Shown here piece after piece: positions 8,201-16,013 of a DNA stretch of 64,000 nucleotides. Made by a program: the position numbers and the translations under genes. The first letter of the stretch is position 1, and each line of letters begins with the position of its first letter. The stretch is from Phytophthora colocasiae (lineage: Eukaryota; Oomycota; Peronosporomycetes; Peronosporales; Peronosporaceae), in the NCBI GenBank assembly GCA_018806915.1, contig JAGKQI010000045.1, positions 1,302,001 to 1,366,000 of the forward strand, written 5' to 3'. The notes under the pieces are model-generated. The model was given only the letters and a program-made list of their open reading frames with translations, was not told where the DNA came from and searched no databases.

Positions 8201-10767
8201 CGGTCCTAGTGGATTTGAAGTGGCGAGTGTGCCTAGTTTATTTGGACGATTGCGTAGTGTTCAGCAAGGACTTCCCGACGCACCTGTTACGCGTTCGTCA
8301 AGTCTTGACGAGGTTAAGGGAGGCGGGCTTCAAGCTCAAAATGAAGAAGTGTCACTGGGGACGGAGCCAAGTGGCGTTCCTAGGACACATCGTCACGCCC
8401 TCGGGCGTCCTTCCTAACCCCGAGAAGGTGAAGGCCGTGCTGAATGTGAGGAGACCAGTGGACTTACATGGGATCCGCTCGTTTCTCGGACTGACTAGCT
8501 ACTTTCGACGCTACATCCCGGGGTACGCCTCGATTTCGGCGCCCTTGGAACGGTTGAAAGTAAAGGATGCACCGTTCGTGTGGACGGAGGACTGTGAGTC
8601 TGCCTTTAGGCAGCTCAAACGTGCCCTTATGAAGCCACCGATTCTGGTGTACCCGGACAGTCAGAAGCGGTTCAAGTTGAATGTCGACTCGTCACGGTAC
8701 GCTGTGGGAGCGTGCCTCATGCAAGAAGTGGACGGTCGTGACCGTGCCGTCTCCTATGCTAGCAAGTTGCTCACGGGGTCGCAAAGGAACTGGATAAATA
8801 ACCAAGACGGCATCTCTGAAATCGAGTGCTGGGGAGTAGTATGGGCGACTAGGAAGTTCCGCTGCTACCTGGATCGGCGCGAGTTTGATCTGTTCACGGA
8901 CCACCAGGCACTGAAGTGGATCTTCAGTCCTGGGAACCGTACCTCGAACGCTAAGCTGGCACGGTGGGCGATGGAGCTGTCGAGCCTGCAGTTCCAGGTT
9001 CATCACAAGCCTGGGGCATCGCTAGGTCACGTGGATGGTCTCTCGAGGCTGCCAAGGGGACGAGTGGCTGCTCTGACGATACAGGACCTGCTGAATCCGG
9101 AAGACGGAGACGCGCTTCCGCCTTCAGTCGGGGAGCCGTACGAATTGGACGGTGATGTTGACTACGGGGGGACAGAGGACGGTGAGCAGAAGGACGGTGA
9201 GCAGGATTTCGATGAAATGGACGGAGCGGCAGTAGGAGAGCAGGCGGACGGACACGTAGACGATCCGCCGCACGAGGAGTTGAGGGAGGAAGCTGAGGTT
9301 GGGCAGGATGGAGAACGCGCGAGGTCTCCTCTGGATAGGTTCGGTCTGAACCGCGACCAGTTCGTGGCCGAACAGCAGAAAATTTCGTGGGTGCGAGCTT
9401 TGGTGGCCTACCTGAAGGACGGAGCGCTTCCGCTTGATCCGTACCTGCGTGCTCGTGTAGTACAGATGGGGCCTAGATACGCTGTCGAGGACGGCATGTT
9501 GACACGGCGTGTTAATTTACCCGCCCGGGTGGGGCCAGCACGGTCGTTGACCGTGCCAGTGGTCCCCGTGCCTTACATGGAAACCGTCCTCCACTACTGT
9601 CATGCGGACGTCTTGTCGTCGCACTTGGGCCTGACGAAGACGCTAGAGAAGGTGAGGAGACACGCGTTCTGGCCAGGATGGAGGAAGGACGTAGCGGAGT
9701 ACGTGCGGGAATGCAATACTTGTGGGAGCGGTAAAGGGGCTAGGCCGTGGAGAGCTGGCCAGATGCAAAGGATGCCGGTAACGGACCTTAACGGACCGTT
9801 CTCGCTGTTAGTGGTCGACGCCGTGGGACCGTTACCAAGGACCGAGAGAAGGAACAAGTATATCCTAGTGTTTGTGGACTACTTCACGCGTTGGGCGGAA
9901 GCGTTCGCGGTAGAACGGTTGGACTCGATGACTTTTGTGGAAGCAATGATTAATGGAGTGGTCGCGCGGCACGGTGTGCCTTCACGGTTGCTGAGTGACC
10001 AAGGGTCGAATTTCACGTCGGAGATCGCGAAGTCCTTCTACCAGATCTTGGGGATTAAGAAGTTGTTTGGGGCTGCGTACCATCCCCAGACCCAGGGGTT
10101 AGTGGAACGGTTCAACGGAACACTACTGGGCATGCTAAGGATGCATGTCAACGAGGCACAGACGGACTGGGATTTGTACTTCCCTAGAGTGCTATTCGCC
10201 TATAGAACGGTCTACCATGAGGCGTTGGGCGACTCTCCTTTCTTCTCGTTGTATGGTCGTGACCCTGTGTTGCCTTTGGATGTGGCATTTTTGAATTTGG
10301 GGAAGAAATGGAAAAGTGACGAGGTGGCACTGTACCGTCGGGAACTCCACCGTTCCCTGAGAAACTCGCGGCTCCTGGTGGAGCGTCAGTTGGTGAAGGC
10401 CCAGGACCGTCATGAGCGTCGGTTAGACGGTCAAGTGCCGGTGGTTTACGAGGACGGCGACCCAGTGTGGGTGTTCCAGTTGTTTAGGGCGAAGCGAGGT
10501 GAGGCACGGACGAAGAAACTAGCGTTTGCATGGCACGGACCGTACCGCGTTGTCGAGAAAGTGAATGACAATGCGTACCGGGTTGCTATCCCTACACATC
10601 CGAGCCGGGTAGTCACGGTCAATGTGAACCGCATGAAGAAGTACCGTGGCAAGTGGACGCGTCCGTTCCTGGACGAGGTCCCCGAAGGGATAGGAGGGGA
10701 CGGAGAACCTGCGGAGAACGGACCGTTGGAGGAAGAAGATTTGCCCCTTTCTAGTTTCACGGAATGA
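5209..10767 (+). CDS. pol: Pol polyprotein: protease, reverse transcriptase, RNase H, integrase
   Basis: The frame is the same as gag and is open from 5101; the first in-frame ATG after the gag stop is 5227, so translation is either by readthrough or by restart. Domains in order, counted from 5209: a charged N-terminal region; aspartic protease with LLVDTGA near residue 553; RT with YLDD near 1010; RNase H beginning near 1157 (NVDSS...) ; integrase HHCC zinc site near 1462-1505; the DDE core with Asp near 1535 (VVDAVGP), Asp near 1595 (LSDQGSNF) and Glu near 1631 (GLVERFNG); and a GPY/F-like module (WHGPYRVVEK). All main catalytic residues are present. The ORF ends at a TGA (10765-10767). Function: copying of the RNA and insertion of the cDNA. 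Confidence 0.94.
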   Translation: MVTESEMNEKKKKKKKPRGTVKTARNAEKKRQKKKMKIEEKGTERKEDARVEENGERRKKTVRFVDEVEAGGKATRESAEPAYTLEEAVEDGLLEEEVLEDDELSDEGLSFDLFDASGAEVEERADSVTERAEVGDGADVVSPAEHPTDCLFTDAELEALESRDREGTPGDQDGTEIFSESEEYEKEIEDRLHPLDEADTMERIRLNAASLREPSTEELSSLLDVPLDVVERTRRASPEGGDSPEYWQGWFRETLEKTEEAKRANRDFKSSVVQVVGRTVLKGPSARKPKPFRERDTSPKEESTTEEEVSANILSQLEDFAASVQVPGAGTVATKPESVLRNRVVVSPTLARTVVQRAVYLFLKEAFQQEITPLRDKVPKAVLIKLEKLAKGVAASRSVRNLDWGRLERTALEYYDENATIIWEKLIERREVREDPAIAAKRRGRQRLEIDFEAMLRPYAEVLMNAELLLSDEDVVSYVDVVGPPPGTVAPPPRPGLVEVVTVEMPDGFGVSEGDMDEIEVCTVVEDGRRVVCAVGNFEALSSGFIECLPSRLLVDTGATLSLVDSRVLKRLGRSTKTLKPYEGSVKSSSGHQLKIRGWASLSLRMGSAEISLSLVVADQLHVDAILGVDALGAFGAVIDVAERQLLLKDSGEVLPLGGMVVQDAYMATMVKSIRLPPKGQALVMAKLVGTPEEKATVLIEGAVSLPPTLCVAHSLSTVEDSQVIVEVCNASTEERWIRRGTPVACASVVPESAFGQMQTKDGAVPRNPETAETDGRVQSMTGALEDQIAEKERKSRPEVPPDKATVKADFSQSRLTEEQKRIFEAELDNFSDLFVESSAMPGRTELLHFEIDTGDSRPIKQQPYRVSVAEGEVMEAEIQQYLDAGLIRPSNSPWASPVLMIRKPDGGIRFCIDYRKLNAVTVKDCYPMPLIDDILDVLGGAQLFSTMDIASGYWNVPMALDSVSKTAFTCKYGLFEWLVMTFGLCNAVPAFERLMETVLVDLKWRVCLVYLDDCVVFSKDFPTHLLRVRQVLTRLREAGFKLKMKKCHWGRSQVAFLGHIVTPSGVLPNPEKVKAVLNVRRPVDLHGIRSFLGLTSYFRRYIPGYASISAPLERLKVKDAPFVWTEDCESAFRQLKRALMKPPILVYPDSQKRFKLNVDSSRYAVGACLMQEVDGRDRAVSYASKLLTGSQRNWINNQDGISEIECWGVVWATRKFRCYLDRREFDLFTDHQALKWIFSPGNRTSNAKLARWAMELSSLQFQVHHKPGASLGHVDGLSRLPRGRVAALTIQDLLNPEDGDALPPSVGEPYELDGDVDYGGTEDGEQKDGEQDFDEMDGAAVGEQADGHVDDPPHEELREEAEVGQDGERARSPLDRFGLNRDQFVAEQQKISWVRALVAYLKDGALPLDPYLRARVVQMGPRYAVEDGMLTRRVNLPARVGPARSLTVPVVPVPYMETVLHYCHADVLSSHLGLTKTLEKVRRHAFWPGWRKDVAEYVRECNTCGSGKGARPWRAGQMQRMPVTDLNGPFSLLVVDAVGPLPRTERRNKYILVFVDYFTRWAEAFAVERLDSMTFVEAMINGVVARHGVPSRLLSDQGSNFTSEIAKSFYQILGIKKLFGAAYHPQTQGLVERFNGTLLGMLRMHVNEAQTDWDLYFPRVLFAYRTVYHEALGDSPFFSLYGRDPVLPLDVAFLNLGKKWKSDEVALYRRELHRSLRNSRLLVERQLVKAQDRHERRLDGQVPVVYEDGDPVWVFQLFRAKRGEARTKKLAFAWHGPYRVVEKVNDNAYRVAIPTHPSRVVTVNVNRMKKYRGKWTRPFLDEVPEGIGGDGEPAENGPLEEEDLPLSSFTE

Positions 10768-11052
10768 TTAACTGTCGCCGGGAGCGATACAGTTCTCGCA
10801 GGGGTAGACTCTCCGTTACTCGAAGTGGTGGCAAAGCGTACAGTGGACAGAGTGGTCGAGTACTTGGTGTTGACGGCGAGCTACGAGACGTTTTGGGTCC
10901 CTAGGTCGGAACTCATGCCTGAGTACCGCCCCCTAGTGGACGCCTATGAGCAGGCTGAACGAAGAAAGAAGGGTTTGCCAGAGTGGCGCCGGAGTCCTCG
11001 GTTGGAGGAGGCTAATGCTGAAGCCAACGAGGACGACTTACTGCTGGCTTAG
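10768..11052 (+). CDS. Chromodomain-like C-terminal segment in frame with pol after a TGA
   Basis: The frame is the same as pol and open from 10768; the first ATG-like start in it is only a GTG at 10825. The segment contains a chromodomain-like pattern: VDRVVEYLV, then a TFWVPRSEL turn, then a PLVDAYE helix. In chromoviruses a chromodomain at the integrase C-terminus guides insertion to chromatin. Here a single TGA (followed by TTA) separates it from integrase. Either this copy has a nonsense mutation, or a second readthrough event is used. No TATA-like or start context suggests that it is a separate gene. Confidence 0.5.
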   Translation, partial: LTVAGSDTVLAGVDSPLLEVVAKRTVDRVVEYLVLTASYETFWVPRSELMPEYRPLVDAYEQAERRKKGLPEWRRSPRLEEANAEANEDDLLLA

Positions 11053-11235
11053 CAGGCCTCACACCTGCAATACCCAACGTTAAATGGAAGCTAAGGGCGA
11101 TGAAGAGAACAGAACGCTTGAGGGGAACGGTTGGAAGGTGGAATTGCATGTTGGATTAAGAGATTAGTGACGCGCTGTTATGAAAAAGAAACCCGAAAAG
11201 AGAGAGAGCTGAATGGCGCGCGCGAAATGTGGATG

Positions 11236-12894
11236 TTACTTGGTGGGAGGCGAGGCTGCGGGGGAAGCGGCGGTGGTGTTAGATGGTGAGTTGCCCGTCT
11301 TCTTCGACTCGGACGAGGGCTTCTTGTCTTCTGGGGACGACTTCTTGGGCTTGTCTTCCTTCTTGTCAGGGGAAGTCTTCTTGGACTTGTCGTCCTTCTT
11401 GGAGGAGCGGGGCTTGTCTTCGTCGGAGCCGTGGTAATCGCTGGACTTGTCGTCGTCGGGGCCGTCGCTTGTCTCCTTATCTTCTTCTTCGTCTTCTTCT
11501 TCGTCTTCTTGGGAAGGGTCCTCTTGTTCTTCGTCGGAGCCTTCTTCTTGGTCGGAGTCTTTAACTGAGTAAGCTCCGTCGATGGGCGGGGACGGAGGAA
11601 GAATTGTGGGCGCTCCCGTGTCTTCGTCTTCGTAATCGGAGTCCTCGTCACCTTGATCGGAGAGCTTGAACGGCTTGTCGTCGAAGTCCACGGTGTGCGT
11701 GCCGTTCAGGACGCTTTTGGCCACGTCGATCTGGACGGGACGGAGGGTACGGTCGGAGAGGAGGCGCTTCCAGACGCCGCTGGACCGGTTGCCGACCCAA
11801 CTTGCGGTCGGAGGAGATCCTCCGTTGACGTCAAGCACGATGCGAGCCAAAGCAACGTCGGAGAGGCGGAGATGGGGTCGGCGAGTGGGGTCCAGTGCTT
11901 GAGTCTGCTCGAGAAGATCTGGGACGGATGAGTAGCCGTCTTCGTCCACAGAGAGAGGGTCGAGGGCGCGGGCGACGGTACGCTCATAACGCGAACGGTC
12001 ACGGCGGAAGAGTGTCGCGAGGTCGGATTGAGCTGGGGCGGAGGAGTCGGACTGGGCCTTGGCGGCTGCAGCTGAGTGAGTGGCGGCCTTGCCCCCGTAC
12101 CACATGAGCGTGTCGTGGGTGCCGTTCTCAAGACGGTCGAGGAAGTCGTAGTAGCCGAAGGTCTCGATGTTCTTGCTGATGAAACGAAGCCGAGCTTGAA
12201 CGGCGGCGGATTTCTGTTTGCGCCGGGCGCCGGCCTTGTCGGTGGGCGCGTAGAGCGCGCAGTCGAAGAAGACGGAGCGGTGTCTCATCCAGAAACGGTA
12301 GTGCGAGAGGTAGAGGTCGGGATACTCGCTGGGGTCGTACCAAGCGCGTTGCTGGGACCATGGATACGCGAGACGGAACGGAGCCTTGCCACGCTCGGTG
12401 GCCTCCGTGAGGATCTTGTTAATGTCGTTCTTGATGGGCTTGAGAATGTCGCGCGGCAACTCAAACTTGTAAGCCAGTTTGCTGGGCGCGGGAGATGGAG
12501 ATGACGAGCTGCTGGTGCGTTGCTTCTTGGCTGGAGGGCTGGACTTGGAGGAGCCTCGGGTGGCTGGACGCTTGGAAGAGGAGGACGGATTGAAGAGGGA
12601 ATGTGGCGGAGGACTGCCTGATCGCATGGAGTCCGGAGCGGGTAGGAGCGTTACTACTTCACTAAGAACGGAAGGAACCGTCCCGTCAGCAGTAACAATG
12701 GAAAGAGCGAGGTTGTCGAGGGCTTCAAGGCCTGTGGAAGCGTCGTTGATGGCTAGGAGGGAACGGAACTGCGTGTAGAAGTCCACTTGGGCGGCGAGAG
12801 ACTTGTCGGCGTCGCTGGACTTGGCCATGGTGTCCAGGCGGGCGCGGAGACGACCAACGATGGCGTCCTTGTTTGGCTCTGGGGATTTCGGCAT
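11236..12894 (-). CDS. Antisense accessory ORF inside the Gypsy element, nuclear-type acidic protein
   Basis: 552 residues on the strand opposite to gag-pol, from an ATG at 12892-12894. I do not recognise the family. Visible features: a Ser/Pro/Lys-rich segment at about residues 105-140 with two basic clusters (KRPATRG...PAKKQR) that looks like a bipartite nuclear localisation signal; a middle globular part rich in Tyr and Trp (about 150-240, with YPWSQQRAWYDPSEYPDLYL); and a very acidic then Lys/Ser-rich low-complexity tail (about 415-552). No large plus-strand ORF covers it. Antisense genes in this position are known in some plant Gypsy elements; a role in replication, silencing escape or regulation is only a guess. 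Confidence 0.6.
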   Translation of the reverse strand: MPKSPEPNKDAIVGRLRARLDTMAKSSDADKSLAAQVDFYTQFRSLLAINDASTGLEALDNLALSIVTADGTVPSVLSEVVTLLPAPDSMRSGSPPPHSLFNPSSSSKRPATRGSSKSSPPAKKQRTSSSSSPSPAPSKLAYKFELPRDILKPIKNDINKILTEATERGKAPFRLAYPWSQQRAWYDPSEYPDLYLSHYRFWMRHRSVFFDCALYAPTDKAGARRKQKSAAVQARLRFISKNIETFGYYDFLDRLENGTHDTLMWYGGKAATHSAAAAKAQSDSSAPAQSDLATLFRRDRSRYERTVARALDPLSVDEDGYSSVPDLLEQTQALDPTRRPHLRLSDVALARIVLDVNGGSPPTASWVGNRSSGVWKRLLSDRTLRPVQIDVAKSVLNGTHTVDFDDKPFKLSDQGDEDSDYEDEDTGAPTILPPSPPIDGAYSVKDSDQEEGSDEEQEDPSQEDEEEDEEEDKETSDGPDDDKSSDYHGSDEDKPRSSKKDDKSKKTSPDKKEDKPKKSSPEDKKPSSESKKTGNSPSNTTAASPAASPPTK

Positions 12895-13152
12895 GGTGGC
12901 GGGGGTAACTTTGGAGACTGGAGGCGAATGCGGGACTGACGAGTGAGACGCCTGATGCCCTGCCTCTGTGATTGATGTCGCGAGACTGCGGTTGATACGC
13001 CAGTTGGGGACCAGGAAATTTAGAGGAAAGAACCGGATCTGACAGTTGAGTGATGTGGGACACGGTACACATCTAATTGAGATTGTTGACCACGGACTAG
13101 CGGGACGGAGAAGCTATATGGAACTGCTAAGCACTTTGCAATTGGTGTTGGC

Positions 13153-13641
13153 ATGGAGGGCGACTCAACTGAGGAAGTTATGGAATGGTGTCTGTGGATG
13201 GTACGCTCGTCTACTGTGCTGGTGTGGCACCTCGTTCGCTACCACTGGTTAGGATTGCTGTGGGCGCTCGGGGGTGTGCTCCTCTGGTTGATTACCAAGC
13301 CCCTTTGGAACATAGTGGCGCGGTTGGGATGGACGGCTTTCTGTTTCTCGTACAAGTGGGCCGATATCGCCAAGGAAAGCATCAAGAGCTACCGTCGGGT
13401 TGTTAGTCGGAGCGTGCTTCTTCACAACTCTCCGTCCGAGCGTCGGTGGAAGATGTACGAAGCATTGTGGCTGGCACCATTGACTATACTGGAAGTTAGA
13501 GATGAACATCTACACGGCCTGGGACGCCTGCTGTACAAGTGGTTGGAGGCTTTCCATGCCCTGTGGTGCGTGTTCGTACCGGACGTCTTGGAACTAGGCT
13601 GCCGTTCCTCCGTGAAATACTGGAACGGTTCGCAAGTGTAG
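13153..13641 (+). CDS. Membrane-protein ORF of the Gypsy element, first part (env-like position)
   Basis: 162 residues from an ATG at 13153. A strongly hydrophobic, Trp-rich stretch at about residues 30-60 (LGLLWALGGVLLWLI) should span the membrane. It ends at a TAG (13639-13641); the same frame is open beyond that up to 14373 inside the 3' LTR. It lies between integrase and the 3' LTR, where errantivirus-type elements keep env, but I see no fusion peptide, furin site or glycosylation pattern that would support an envelope protein. The function is unknown. Confidence 0.5.
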   Translation: MEGDSTEEVMEWCLWMVRSSTVLVWHLVRYHWLGLLWALGGVLLWLITKPLWNIVARLGWTAFCFSYKWADIAKESIKSYRRVVSRSVLLHNSPSERRWKMYEALWLAPLTILEVRDEHLHGLGRLLYKWLEAFHALWCVFVPDVLELGCRSSVKYWNGSQV

Positions 13642-14373
13642 TGCCGGAGAACGGTTGATAGAGCGTGCTGTGCCGGTCGTGGTTTCTGGTCGTTTACGTC
13701 GCTAACGCTATATGCGGTATTCTACACGGTAGTGTATGTGTATGAACTGTTGGAATGGGCCTGCTACGGAGTGTCGGGGGTCGGAGTGTTACTAACCGTC
13801 CTGAACTACGCATTGGCGGACGGTGGCTTAGCGTCCGAAGACGAGTTTGTGTTCGACTATAGTACAATAAGAGTGAGCGGTGCTGTCGTCGTCGTGGGTC
13901 TTGCGAGCCGAGTTCTCCGTTGTTATGAAGCGTCATCAGGGGGTCTGACGCCGTTTGAAATGGCTGGGGACCGTTACGCCCGGTGGGTCAAAGATCTGAA
14001 GGATCAAGAGCAAGCCGAGCGTCTGAGTGAAGCGTTCTGGCGTCAAGACGGTTGCGTAGGGCCTAGACCCCGCGTGAATATCGGTCGGAAGTGGGAAGCC
14101 GAAAGACAGGAGCTGAAGGAACAAGTACAAAGGGACGAGCTCACTTCTGCTGCTCGAGAGCGAGCCGCTCGACGTGGGCGTCGAGTTTCAGTCGGGGAGG
14201 ATGTCCCGAGTGAGAACGGTTGCCACCGTCTCGGGTACGGTCCCGACCGTTCCCCCTCTGAAACCCGATCCACGACCCGTCGCATTGCGGAAGACCATAT
14301 GTATGGCGAGGAGTTGTTTGAGCCGGCCCCGGTCGCAGCCAGCACGAGGGTGAGTGCGCGCCGCTATTGCTAG
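13642..14373 (+). CDS. Membrane-protein ORF of the Gypsy element, second part after an in-frame TAG
   Basis: Same frame as 13153-13641. From about 13732 it encodes two hydrophobic segments (YGVSGVGVLLTVLNYALA and VSGAVVVVGLASRVL) and then a charged, probably coiled-coil tail (KDLKDQEQAERLSEAF; WEAERQELKEQVQRDEL) ending inside the 3' LTR. No ATG opens it before 13936, so it is probably the continuation of the upstream ORF after a nonsense change or a recoded TAG. I do not recognise the family. Confidence 0.4.
   Translation, partial: CRRTVDRACCAGRGFWSFTSLTLYAVFYTVVYVYELLEWACYGVSGVGVLLTVLNYALADGGLASEDEFVFDYSTIRVSGAVVVVGLASRVLRCYEASSGGLTPFEMAGDRYARWVKDLKDQEQAERLSEAFWRQDGCVGPRPRVNIGRKWEAERQELKEQVQRDELTSAARERAARRGRRVSVGEDVPSENGCHRLGYGPDRSPSETRSTTRRIAEDHMYGEELFEPAPVAASTRVSARRYC
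14193..14201 (+). other. Putative polypurine tract
   Basis: The purine-rich run CGGGGAGGA abuts the TG of the 3' LTR, where plus-strand cDNA synthesis is primed. It is short and starts with a pyrimidine. Confidence 0.45.
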
Positions 14374-14778
14374 GGAAACGAGGTCTGCGCAGCCAAGAAA
14401 GAGCGTGGAGCGTGCGCCAGGTTGCGTGTGAGCTGATGCCAAGGACGGAAGACATGGACTAGAGCTACGCTGGGCTTAACAGCGCCCCGAGTATGTGTGA
14501 GGAAGGGGTGAGTGGTACCGTCGAGGAGGTACGGACCCGGGAAGGACAAGGAAGAGGACTCTGGAGGACGTGAGACGTTGGAAAACAGTGAAGGAAGGGC
14601 GTGCTGGTGGAGGTCAGTCGTGAATTTACCTTGGGCACCGCAGCACAAGCCCCAAGTCAAAGAATAATCGCTTTTTATATTTTTCTTTACTTTTTGTGGT
14701 GCGCTTTTATAGCTCTACCGTTCCGTTCTACTTGTAACCCGCAGCGTCTACCGTCCCGCCCAAGACCGACTCGCGACA
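14202..14778 (+). repeat. 3' LTR of the large Gypsy element
   Basis: 577 bp, TG...CA. It matches the 5' LTR except for two single-base differences by eye. The G-to-T difference breaks the palindrome that is perfect in the 5' copy. Confidence 0.93.
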
Positions 14779-14782
14779 CAAC
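14779..14782. repeat. Target-site duplication, right copy (CAAC)
   Basis: Directly follows the terminal CA of the 3' LTR and matches 2022-2025. A 5-bp ACAAC reading is possible if the last A of the LTR is shared. Confidence 0.85.
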
Positions 14783-15861
14783 CCCCATGACCAGGATCTG
14801 ACCCACGACGATACCTGGTAGTAAATTAACTTCCACAGTGTCAGCATATCGCGTACGGAATGTGTTGACGTTCATCCCGTTCCGATCCGGTTGAGCTTCC
14901 GAAATGTAGTTTACCCATTCCCAAAGTGAATTGAAGTAATTGTGTACACAAACATCACCCGTACTACACAACGGGATATCGTCTGGAGAATGCACCATTA
15001 AGCCGTAACCCTCCCAATGGTTCGATATCGCACACGTATCCTCAATGAAAATACATGTACCGGTTGTGTTCACTTCTCGTACACGACAACCGCCGTAATA
15101 CGCTCGTAAGAGAGGTTGTACGACGGTTGCAGCTGGGTATTTCGTAGTCCCAGCTGGAACTTGACGAGAGACTGGTGGAAGACTGCTCTTAAAACTGTAC
15201 GGGAACAACGTTAAGCTAGTACAGCACTCAAATAGTCCTCCCCGTGTGTTGCCAACGCAAGCTTAGAGCCTACGAGACTGTCGTCCACTGGAACGATGGG
15301 ACGGCATTCAGTGTAGTCCGGGAAGATACTCAGATCCACAGCTGAAAGTTTGCCGAAATTGGTATCTCCTACTCTTGTAGGGAACTGGAAAAGTCGAGTA
15401 AGAGCGAGCATACTCCACCGCGTATCACACCCGTCCGTACGATTAACGGACAGTTCAAGTTCACGGACCATCTGAGGGGAAACACTCAAGCCAAGGATAC
15501 TGATGACATCCAGAATCTGTTGAGCAGATCCCGTAACGACGTTGTGAGTCGCTGCCCAGTCGTTCGTCCCGCTCTGACAAACTGCTCCGTTGGTATCCAA
15601 GGATTCCCCAAGTGCAAGGGCTTTGTCACTTAATGAACTGAAATTGTAGAGTTCTACCTTTGGTCCTAGAGCTACAAAGGCGTTGAATAACGGGGAACTG
15701 ACGAACGCTTCTCCTTTGAACAGAGCGTACTTGAGTAGAACGATTTTGCACGGACCCATGCATCCAGAGCAGCCTCCAGCCATAGTCACATCATTCTCCG
15801 TGAAGGCGAAGAAACTATCTTGAGCCTGGATGAGAACAGAACCACTGGAGTAATAGTTCGG
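14779..15861 (-). pseudogene. 5' part of the membrane-protein gene split by the Gypsy element
   Basis: Continues the gene at 1063-2025. Two overlapping minus-strand frames carry it: 15214-15861 (Cys-rich start, CSGCMGPCK, followed by a region rich in Leu and Val) and 14779-15208. Between them the frame changes at about 15208-15215 after a TAA. A short intron is possible there (a TTCCCGTACAG acceptor-like sequence is present), but none of the donor sites I tried keeps the phase, so a frameshift is the simpler reading. The open frame ends upstream at a stop at 15862-15864, next to the MULE terminus at 15875, and no start codon is convincing. The gene is therefore broken in two or three places. 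Confidence 0.65.
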
Positions 15862-15874
15862 TTACCTGTCGATT

Positions 15875-15909
15875 GGAACAGATACGGAACGGATCTGATC
15901 TTGGATCAG
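15875..15909 (+). repeat. MULE left terminal inverted repeat
   Basis: Starts GGAACAGATAC and ends TCTTGGATCAG. Its reverse complement recurs at 17746-17780 with three mismatches. Confidence 0.8.
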
Positions 15910-16013
15910 TTTTCAGGTGCATCAAGGATAGACATAGTGATGTGAAAATGGGAGGTGGTACATGTGCTGCTGCATGTGTTGATCACAATAACAGAGTCAG
16001 TTTGCAATAGGCA

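Larger units (their letters stand above)
2026..14778 (+). mobile_element. Ty3/Gypsy-like LTR retrotransposon, 12.75 kb, inserted in a host gene
   Basis: Both LTRs are 577 bp, begin TG and end CA, and differ at two positions by my reading (2045 G versus 14221 T; and a C/A at the matching GTCGTGMATTTACC site). The 4-bp target duplication CAAC flanks the element. Order on the plus strand: leader, Gag, in-frame TGA, protease-RT-RNaseH-integrase, in-frame TGA, chromodomain-like segment, an antisense ORF, a membrane-protein ORF with one in-frame TAG, and the 3' LTR. Integrase after RT places it in the Ty3/Gypsy lineage. Near-identical LTRs imply a recent insertion. It is long for a Gypsy element because about 3.1 kb of extra coding DNA lies between pol and the 3' LTR. 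Confidence 0.95.

Noticed and set aside
11178..11931. Other-frame ORFs over the antisense gene (Pro/Thr-rich minus frame, Leu-rich plus frames)
   Set aside because: Low-complexity shadows of the acidic Asp/Ser/Lys tail; the 552-codon frame is longer and better formed.
15208..15290. 79-bp intron in the disrupted membrane-protein gene (GTAGGC...CCCGTACAG)
   Set aside because: The acceptor looks good but the phase does not fit the downstream frame, so a frameshift is preferred.
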